A DNA stretch of 38,528 nucleotides, from NCBI GenBank assembly GCA_021776685.1, contig JAJFFJ010000032.1, positions 1 through 38,528 of the forward strand, in the 5' to 3' direction. The notes below the pieces were generated by a model, which made no database searches, had not been told where the DNA came from, and worked only from the letters and a program-made list of their open reading frames with translations. The translations under genes were made by a program, and so were the position numbers. Positions 33,110-38,528 of the stretch are shown here, in pieces. The stretch's first letter is position 1. The number at the start of each line of letters is the position of its first letter. This DNA is from Alphaproteobacteria bacterium (GTDB lineage Bacteria; Pseudomonadota; Alphaproteobacteria; Bin65).

Positions 33110-33826
33110 CTAGATCAGTCTGATTTGCTGCCGGTCGCGCCCGAATTCTCGCACCGAATAGATTGCGCCGTTCAGCACCAGGGCGATCAACAGCAGCACA
33201 ATGCCGAGGCCGATCGCCAGCGCCAGATTGCCCTTGGAGGTTTCCAACGCAATGGTCGTGGTCATGACCCGGGTATGTTCGGCAATGTTGCCGCCGACGA
33301 TGATCACAGCACCGACCTCGGCGATGGCGCGGCCAAAGCCGGCGGCGGCGGCGGTGGCCAGGGCGCCCCGGGTTTCCCAAAGAAGCGTGCCCATGGCCTG
33401 ACGCCGCCCGGCGCCGAGCGCGCGGAGCTGCTCGCCCGTATCCGTCCAGGCGCTTTCAATAATCTGGCGGGTGAGCGCTGTGACAATGGGGAAAATCAGA
33501 ATGGTCTGGGCGATCACCATGGCGGTTGGCGTGAACAGCAGTTCCAGGTCGCCCAGCGGCCCGGCGCGGGACAGTGCCAGATAGACCACCAGGCCCACCA
33601 CCACTGGCGGCAGCCCCATCATGGTGTTGACCAGCACGATCAGTATCCGCCGGCCAGGAAAGCGCCCGATCGCCAGGGCGGCGCCTGCAGGCAGGCCCAT
33701 GAGGCAGGCAATGGCCAGGGCGATGAGGCTGACCTGCAGCGACAGCAAGACGATACGCCAAAGCTGGGGATCGAAACTGAACAGCAGACTGAGCGCGGCG
33801 CCAAAGCCGCTGTCGGTCGAAGACAT
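33110..33826 (-). CDS. tupB: Tungstate-type ABC transporter permease (TupB-like)
   Basis: The 238-aa inner-membrane permease has about six helices and the binding-protein-dependent transport signature: TDTGEQLRALGAGRRQAMGT is the EAA-loop region that contacts the ATPase. Other TupB-like segments are TMMGLPPVVVGLVVYLALSR and GFGRAIAEVGAVIIVGGNI. It sits immediately upstream of tupA. The ATPase partner is not encoded here and must come from elsewhere in the genome, if the system works. Confidence 0.9.
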   Translation of the reverse strand: MSSTDSGFGAALSLLFSFDPQLWRIVLLSLQVSLIALAIACLMGLPAGAALAIGRFPGRRILIVLVNTMMGLPPVVVGLVVYLALSRAGPLGDLELLFTPTAMVIAQTILIFPIVTALTRQIIESAWTDTGEQLRALGAGRRQAMGTLLWETRGALATAAAAGFGRAIAEVGAVIIVGGNIAEHTRVMTTTIALETSKGNLALAIGLGIVLLLIALVLNGAIYSVREFGRDRQQIRLI

Positions 33827-33853
33827 GACTGTTCTCCTTCCCCTGGCGCCGGT

Positions 33854-35170
33854 CTAGCCCGGCGCGTATTTTGGCCGGCCCAGTCCGCCCGTGCGGACGA
33901 TCAACATGGCGACCAAGGCCAGATTGAACAGATTGAAGCCGACGCCCACAAGGAAGGGCAGGGTATATGCGCCGGTGAGATCATACAGATATCCGCCCAT
34001 CCAGCTGCCCAGACCCATGGCGGATGCACCGAACAGGAAGACCATACCTGTGCGCCGCCCAACCTGGCGCAAGGGGATGTGTTCCCGCACAATCACAGTG
34101 TAGACCGGAAAGATGCCGCCGTAGCCGACGCCGAACAGGATCGCCATCAGGTAGATTGACCAGAGCTCATCGACGGTCACCAACAGCCCCAGCGTGACCG
34201 TCTGCATGGTTGAGAAGACCAGCAACGCGGTCAGCCCGCCATATCTGTCCGCAAGAAAGCCGACCATGAAGATGCGGCTGAGGAATGCCGCCACCAAAAT
34301 CAGCGACAGAGCCTGCGCCCCCTGGGCGATCGAGAAATTCAGGTCCGTCACGAGGGCGACCATGTGAGCGAGGGGCAGGGCCATGGCGACGCAACAACCG
34401 GTGATTGCTGCGCATAATAGCCACTGCATCATCGCGGGCGCAGGTGGCATGAGCGCCGCCTTTGCTGTCGCCGAGGTCGATGTGCTGCCGACGGTTGCGG
34501 CGGCGGTGGCAGGGGACGCGGTCATTGCCGGTGGCCGCAGCCGCACCAGCCAGACCGCGGGCAACATCGCGCACGCTGCAAAGACACCGTAATAGAAAAA
34601 CATCTCCCGCCAGCCATGCTCCGCCAGCACGTAGCCGAAGATCGGTGGCCAGACGATGCCGGCGAGACTCTGGCCGCTGGCGACGATGCCGACCGCTAGG
34701 CCGCGGCGCCGAACAAAAAAGCGCGCAATGTTGGCCATCCCAGGTACGACCATGCACCCCTGGCCCGCCAGACCAAACATGATGCCGTAGGAAAGATAGA
34801 GCTGATATTTCGGGTCGATGACGCCGGAAAGGTTGGAGGTGGGTTCGATGCTGCTGACGAACATGGCGCCGGTGCTGACCATGATTGCGCCCACCAGCGC
34901 CGGAATGGCGAAACCAAATCGATCCAGCAAATAGCCCATGATCAGTCCGCCTAAGCCCGAGCCAATGAACTGCACGGAATAGGCGAAAGACGGCACGGCC
35001 CGGGGCCAGGCGAACTCCGCCGCCAGCGGCTTAAGCGCTACAACTACCAGATACATGCCCCCCGCACTGACCGCCAAAAGCCAGACCGAGGCTATGATGA
35101 GGGTCAGCCGCTTGCGGTCGATGGGTCGCTCGGCGCGCGCCTCGGTGTTTTTGGGTGCAACTGGTTCCAA
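33854..35170 (-). CDS. MFS transporter (OxlT/monocarboxylate-like)
   Basis: The 438-aa protein has 12 predicted helices and the MFS loop motif GYLLDRFGFAIPAL between helices 2 and 3, repeated in the second half as GFLADRYGGLTALL. The pattern, with PRAVPSFAYSVQFIGSGLGG and MFGLAGQGCMVVPGMANIARFFVRRRG, resembles oxalate/formate antiporter-like and monocarboxylate carriers. The start is a TTG at 35170; no in-frame ATG lies before the first helix. It sits between hpaI and tupB, so an organic acid from the hpa-type pathway is a reasonable but unproven substrate. Confidence 0.88.
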   Translation of the reverse strand: MEPVAPKNTEARAERPIDRKRLTLIIASVWLLAVSAGGMYLVVVALKPLAAEFAWPRAVPSFAYSVQFIGSGLGGLIMGYLLDRFGFAIPALVGAIMVSTGAMFVSSIEPTSNLSGVIDPKYQLYLSYGIMFGLAGQGCMVVPGMANIARFFVRRRGLAVGIVASGQSLAGIVWPPIFGYVLAEHGWREMFFYYGVFAACAMLPAVWLVRLRPPAMTASPATAAATVGSTSTSATAKAALMPPAPAMMQWLLCAAITGCCVAMALPLAHMVALVTDLNFSIAQGAQALSLILVAAFLSRIFMVGFLADRYGGLTALLVFSTMQTVTLGLLVTVDELWSIYLMAILFGVGYGGIFPVYTVIVREHIPLRQVGRRTGMVFLFGASAMGLGSWMGGYLYDLTGAYTLPFLVGVGFNLFNLALVAMLIVRTGGLGRPKYAPG

Positions 35171-35196
35171 CCGCGTATTTCCGGTGCCGTTCAGCG

Positions 35197-35961
35197 CTAA
35201 CTTTTGAACCGGGCGGCCAGCGCGTCGGCGCCGCGGGCCACGAGCAGCAGGTCGATTCCGACCGCCACGAACGTGAAGCCCCAGTCGATATAACGCCGCG
35301 CCTCTTCTTCGTTCGGCGTCAAGACGCCCGCGGGCTTGCCTGCGGCCTTGATGGTTTCCACCGCTTGCTTGATGGCGGTCTGGACGTCTTCGTGCCCGGG
35401 ATTGCCGATATGACCGAGGGAGGCGGAGAGGTCAGATGGGCCGATGAAGACACCGTCCACGCCGTCCACCGCAGTAATTTTGTCCAGTTCCGCCAAGGCC
35501 TCGCCGGTTTCCACCTGTACCAGCAGGCAAAGCTCTTGCTCCGCGGTCTTGAGATAGTCTTTCACGCGGCCATAGCGGCTGGCCCGGCCGCTGCCGGTGA
35601 CGCCGCGGATGCCTGCGGGCGGGTAGCGGATCGCCTGCACCGCCGCGGCCGCCTCTTCTGCATTCTGCACATACGGCACCAGCAACGTCTGCGCGCCGAC
35701 GTCGAGCATGCGCTTGAACAGTACCGGGTCGTTCCAGGCGGGTCGCACCACCGGTGAAACCGTGCCGCCGCGCAAGGCCTGAAGCTGGTGCATCAGGCCG
35801 GGCAGTTCCGTCGGCGAATGTTCTGTGTCCAGGAGGATCCAGTCGAACGCGCTGTCGCTGACCGCGTCCACGGCGATAGGACTTGAGAGCATGCTCCACA
35901 GGCCGATTTGCAACTCGCCGGCGGCGATCGCGTGCTTGAAGTCGTTACGGGGCAGGTCCAC
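35197..35961 (-). CDS. hpaI: HpcH/HpaI family aldolase (4-hydroxy-2-oxoheptanedioate aldolase type)
   Basis: The 254-aa protein is a class II metal-dependent aldolase that cleaves 4-hydroxy-2-oxo acids to pyruvate (or its analogue) and an aldehyde. Family blocks: GLWSMLSSPIAVDAVSDSAF, DWILLDTEHSPTEL, SPVVRPAWNDPVLFKRMLD, GAQTLLVPYVQNAEEA, the metal Glu in LLVQVETGEAL and GVFIGPSDLSASLGHIGNPG. The start is GTG at 35961. It follows hpaH after eight bases, and the two enzymes act in succession in homoprotocatechuate meta-cleavage. Other HpaI-family members act on other hydroxy-oxo acids, so the exact substrate is uncertain. Confidence 0.9.
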   Translation of the reverse strand: MDLPRNDFKHAIAAGELQIGLWSMLSSPIAVDAVSDSAFDWILLDTEHSPTELPGLMHQLQALRGGTVSPVVRPAWNDPVLFKRMLDVGAQTLLVPYVQNAEEAAAAVQAIRYPPAGIRGVTGSGRASRYGRVKDYLKTAEQELCLLVQVETGEALAELDKITAVDGVDGVFIGPSDLSASLGHIGNPGHEDVQTAIKQAVETIKAAGKPAGVLTPNEEEARRYIDWGFTFVAVGIDLLLVARGADALAARFKS

Positions 35962-35969
35962 GGCGCGCC

Positions 35970-36752
35970 CTACACGAATTGGATGGCGATGCCGCCCAAC
36001 TCGCCGAAGTCACCGAACAGGGTGTCGCCGGGGTCGGCCCAGACGGGGCGGGTGAAGCTGCCGGACAGAATGATGTGGCCAGGCTCAAGCACCGTGCCGA
36101 ACTCGCCCACCTTGTTGGCCAGCCAGGCAACGCCAAGGGCGGGATGGCCGAGCACACCGGCGGCCACACCGGTCTCTTCAATCTCGGAGTTGCGGTACAT
36201 GAGGCCGCCGATCCAGCGCAGGTCCATATCCATCGGGCCAACCGGGCAACCGCCCATGACGATGCCGGCAGCCGCGCCGTTGTCCGCGACGGTGTCGTAG
36301 ATCTTGCGCGGGTTCTGCACACGGGCATCGATGATCTCGATGGACGGCACCACATATTCCGTGGCGCGCAGCACATCGGTCAGGCCAATGCCGGGGCCCT
36401 TGAGCGGCTCGCCCAGCACAAAAGCCAGCTCAACCTCGACCCGGGGGATGCAGTAGTTGGCGTGGGGGATCTTGGCGCCGTCGGCGATCAACATATTGTC
36501 GAGCAGATGACCATAGTCCGGCTCCTCGATCTGGGAGCTGCGCTGCATCGCCTTTGACGTCAGTCCTACCTTGTGGCCGATGACCCGGGCGCCTGCATCC
36601 ACCTTGCGCTGGGTGACGATGGACTGGATGGCGTAGGAATCCTCGATTTCGATATCCGGCCAGGTGGTCGAGAGCTGAACCACCGGATCGCGGTTCTTCT
36701 CGGCTTCCAGCAGCATGTCGGCGGCTTTTTCGCGGTCGGCGTCGGACAGCAT
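35970..36752 (-). CDS. hpaH: 2-oxo-hept-4-ene-1,7-dioate hydratase (HpaH) type enzyme
   Basis: The 260-aa protein belongs to the fumarylacetoacetase-like hydratase/decarboxylase family. Blocks seen are [57 protein letters not shown] with the metal-binding ExE, and [18 protein letters not shown] at the C-terminus. HpaH hydrates 2-oxo-hept-4-ene-1,7-dioate to the substrate of HpaI, and hpaI follows directly. MhpD/DmpE-type hydratases are close relatives and cannot be fully excluded. AAGGAG lies before the ATG. An 18-bp perfect palindrome sits 45 bases upstream. Confidence 0.9.
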   Translation of the reverse strand: MLSDADREKAADMLLEAEKNRDPVVQLSTTWPDIEIEDSYAIQSIVTQRKVDAGARVIGHKVGLTSKAMQRSSQIEEPDYGHLLDNMLIADGAKIPHANYCIPRVEVELAFVLGEPLKGPGIGLTDVLRATEYVVPSIEIIDARVQNPRKIYDTVADNGAAAGIVMGGCPVGPMDMDLRWIGGLMYRNSEIEETGVAAGVLGHPALGVAWLANKVGEFGTVLEPGHIILSGSFTRPVWADPGDTLFGDFGELGGIAIQFV

Positions 36753-36796
36753 GGTCCCGCTCCTTCTTGATCGTGTGTGCGTTCTTTAGTGGATGG

Positions 36797-36814
36797 CACA
36801 GGCCGCGGCCTGTG
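36797..36814. promoter_or_regulatory. 18-bp perfect palindrome upstream of hpaH
   Basis: CACAGGCCGCGGCCTGTG is perfectly self-complementary and lies 45 bases before hpaH in the 143-base gap to the amidase gene. No T-tract follows on either side, so an operator is more likely than a terminator. Confidence 0.45.
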
Positions 36815-36895
36815 TCACCCCGGCGGCTTGCAAAGAGGGCATGCCGGGAGCAAATGCCCACGCCGCCTGCCTTGCGGTGGGCTGCGATCACCCTC

Positions 36896-38290
36896 CTACG
36901 ACGGAAGTGCCGGGTGCCGGGTGTGCCAGTCGGTCATTTGTTGCCAGGCATGACCAATGCGGAGCGCCCTGGCCTCATCATAAGGACGGCAGGCGATCTG
37001 GAGCGAAGTTGGCAGGCCCGATGCCGTCTGGCCATTCGGTACAGAAACGGCGCACTGGCCGAGCGTGTTGACTGGCCGTGTAAAGCCGCCCGGCGTGTCT
37101 TTCTGGTCGGCATCTTCCACCCGGGGCGCTGCCGTCCGGGCGGTTGGCGCCAGCCACCCATCGACCCCGGCGAAGGCGGGCTCAAATTCGCGTATGACCG
37201 CTTCACGTTCGCGCAGGATATCCTGAAAATCCTTCACGGACATGGTGCGCCCGCCTGTCAGCCGCGGGCGGACGTCCTCGTCCAGCGGTGCGCCCGGATC
37301 ATCAACCAGCGCCGCGTTGCAGGCATAGCCCTCGCCATCCATGACGCGGGCAGCCAGGACGACGAGTTTTCTGAGAGGGTGAGGGAAATCAAGGTGCACG
37401 ATCTCCGCGCCAGCGTCCGCAAGCTGTGCCACGGACGCATCATATGCGGCTGCCACCTCCGGATCGATCCCATCACGCTCACCATCCGGGAGAATACCCA
37501 GGCGCAAGCTCTTTACACCGAGGCCCAGTTCCGGTGACGGGTCCGGCGCGTGCCTGCCCATGGTCAATGGGTCGTTCGGGTCGGGTCCTTGCAGGGCGTT
37601 GTAGAGCAGCACGGCGTCCTGGATGTCGCGCACGATTGGCCCCGGGGTGTCCAAGGTCTGACTGAGCGGGAGAATTCCCCAGGTGCTGATCCGACCGACG
37701 CTCACCTTGAGCCCGGTAATGCCGCACCAGCCCGCCGGCAGTCGCACGGAGCCGCCCGTGTCCGTGCCGATAGCAGACGGCGCCAGCCCCGCACCCACCG
37801 CCACGCCGGAGCCGGCGCTGGAGCCGCCGGGACAACGGTGCGCGTCCAGATCCCACGGGTTCCAGGGCGTACCCATGCGCGTGTTGGTGCCCCAGCCGCC
37901 GCTGGCGAATTCCACCGTATGGGTCTTGCCCAGAACGATCATGCCTGAATTCAGCAGCCGGGTCGCGACGGTGGCTGTGACGGGGGATATCCGATCCACC
38001 AGCGCCATCGATCCACCGGTGGTCACGCGCCCCTCCATATCGATGATGTCCTTGAGGGCGATGGGCAGGCCATGCAAGGGGCCGATGCGCTTGCCCGCGG
38101 CGATGGCCATGTCCGCGGCGCGGGCAGCCTCCCGCGCGTCGTCTGCATAGAGATCGATGAAGGCATGCAGCTTGCCGTCTTGGCGGTCGATGCGGCCCAG
38201 GAACGTGTCCACGATCTCTGCCGATGACAGATGGCCCGCATCGATTTCTGCTGATAGCTCGTGCAGGCTTTTGAACCACAGGTCGGTCAT
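36896..38290 (-). CDS. Amidase signature family hydrolase
   Basis: The 464-aa protein has the Ser-cisSer-Lys triad of the amidase signature family: K80 in GLPIALKDIID, cis-Ser S157 in PGGSSAGSGVAV and nucleophile S181 in GTDTGGSVRLPAGWCG. The C-terminal half is variable, as usual. Members hydrolyse amides or act as GatA; the absence of gatB/gatC nearby and the context argue for a catabolic amidase of unknown substrate. It lies between the acyl-CoA dehydrogenase (11 bases upstream) and hpaH on the same strand. Confidence 0.92.
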   Translation of the reverse strand: MTDLWFKSLHELSAEIDAGHLSSAEIVDTFLGRIDRQDGKLHAFIDLYADDAREAARAADMAIAAGKRIGPLHGLPIALKDIIDMEGRVTTGGSMALVDRISPVTATVATRLLNSGMIVLGKTHTVEFASGGWGTNTRMGTPWNPWDLDAHRCPGGSSAGSGVAVGAGLAPSAIGTDTGGSVRLPAGWCGITGLKVSVGRISTWGILPLSQTLDTPGPIVRDIQDAVLLYNALQGPDPNDPLTMGRHAPDPSPELGLGVKSLRLGILPDGERDGIDPEVAAAYDASVAQLADAGAEIVHLDFPHPLRKLVVLAARVMDGEGYACNAALVDDPGAPLDEDVRPRLTGGRTMSVKDFQDILREREAVIREFEPAFAGVDGWLAPTARTAAPRVEDADQKDTPGGFTRPVNTLGQCAVSVPNGQTASGLPTSLQIACRPYDEARALRIGHAWQQMTDWHTRHPALPS

Positions 38291-38300
38291 TTGGCGCGCC

Positions 38301-38528
38301 TTATGAGGGTTTCTTCAGACGGTCGCGGAACAGGTCGCGGCCAATAATCAACTTCATCACCTCGACCGCGCCGCCCGCGATGCGTACGACCCGGGCGTCC
38401 GCATAGGCGCGGGTGATGGGATACTCCCACATATATCCCGCGCCACCGAAGAATTGCAGGCATTGGTCGACCACCCAGCCTTGCAGTTCCGCCAGTTTCA
38501 GTTTGGCCATGGCGGCTTCCACGGGTCC
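38301..38528 (-). CDS. Acyl-CoA dehydrogenase, C-terminal fragment cut by window edge
   Basis: The frame runs off the right end of the window; only the last 75 or so residues are visible. They read AAMAKLKLAELQGWVVDQC, LQFFGGAGYMWEYPITRAYA and DARVVRIAGGAVEVMKLIIG, the C-terminal helical domain of acyl-CoA dehydrogenases with the GGxGY and RDARVxxIxGG(T/A) blocks near the FAD. The flavoenzyme would oxidise an acyl-CoA to the enoyl-CoA. Chain length or substrate cannot be told from this part. It precedes the amidase gene by 11 bases. Confidence 0.92.
   Translation of the reverse strand, partial: GPVEAAMAKLKLAELQGWVVDQCLQFFGGAGYMWEYPITRAYADARVVRIAGGAVEVMKLIIGRDLFRDRLKKPS

Noticed and set aside
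32283-33380. Longer TupA start at 33380
   Set aside because: The first 92 residues are the antiparallel reading of tupB; the signal peptide begins at 33104.
1-38528. CRISPR array, prophage or insertion sequence
   Set aside because: No spaced repeat array, integrase, transposase or terminal inverted repeats were seen; the only tandem repeat is the short one at 4505.

Overview
This window is GC-rich and densely coded and looks like a chromosomal segment of an alphaproteobacterium. The evidence is the complete ccoNOQP-ccoGHIS cluster, a four-cysteine FNR with matching FNR boxes, a box-type benzoyl-CoA epoxidase, TRAP transporters, and a SelD fused to an NADH-dehydrogenase-like domain. I cannot name the genus. 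I see no phage, IS element or CRISPR array.

Layout. (1) 1-5.1 kb: the 3' part of a fused TRAP permease, an Fe-S FNR regulator, a GNAT-like protein with a tandem universal stress protein, and a conserved 123-aa protein. (2) 5.2-14.1 kb: the whole high-affinity cbb3 oxidase set on the minus strand (ccoN-O-Q-P-G-H-I-S), with a divergent DUF2189 membrane protein and a 59-aa membrane protein. (3) 14.2-18 kb: boxB and boxA (aerobic benzoyl-CoA 2,3-epoxidase) and a VOC protein. (4) 18-23.1 kb: an Ldh2-type dehydrogenase, an alpha/beta hydrolase, a substrate-binding protein without a signal peptide, and a DctQ/DctM TRAP pair. (5) 23.3-32.2 kb: a selenocysteine island. (6) 32.3-38.5 kb: tungstate-type TupA and TupB, an MFS transporter, HpaI aldolase, HpaH hydratase, an amidase, and the C-terminus of an acyl-CoA dehydrogenase.

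The most notable content is the selenocysteine island. It carries selA, selB, tRNA-Sec (anticodon UCA) and selD on one strand, with three genes around them that each read through an in-frame UGA. Two are paralogous two-domain AhpD-like proteins, one at each end of the machinery. Each has a CxxC in its N-terminal half and a C-terminal CxxU-xxx-H site. Sec is residue 249 in both, with Glu and His at exactly the AhpD catalytic spacing. The third is a peroxiredoxin-like protein with a UxxC site. A plain ORF caller would split all three. Short SECIS-like hairpins follow each UGA.

A second theme is oxygen control. Four FNR boxes (TTGAY-N4-RTCAA type) sit upstream of the stress-protein pair, the 123-aa gene, ccoN (shared with the DUF2189 gene) and boxB. 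Each has a -10-like hexamer at the spacing expected for class II FNR activation. At boxB the FNR box abuts a TGCA-N6-TGCA element of the BoxR/BzdR operator type, so one promoter may combine low oxygen and benzoyl-CoA signals. The inferred logic is a microaerobic lifestyle with high-affinity respiration, oxygen-dependent aromatic ring opening and selenium-based peroxide or thiol chemistry.
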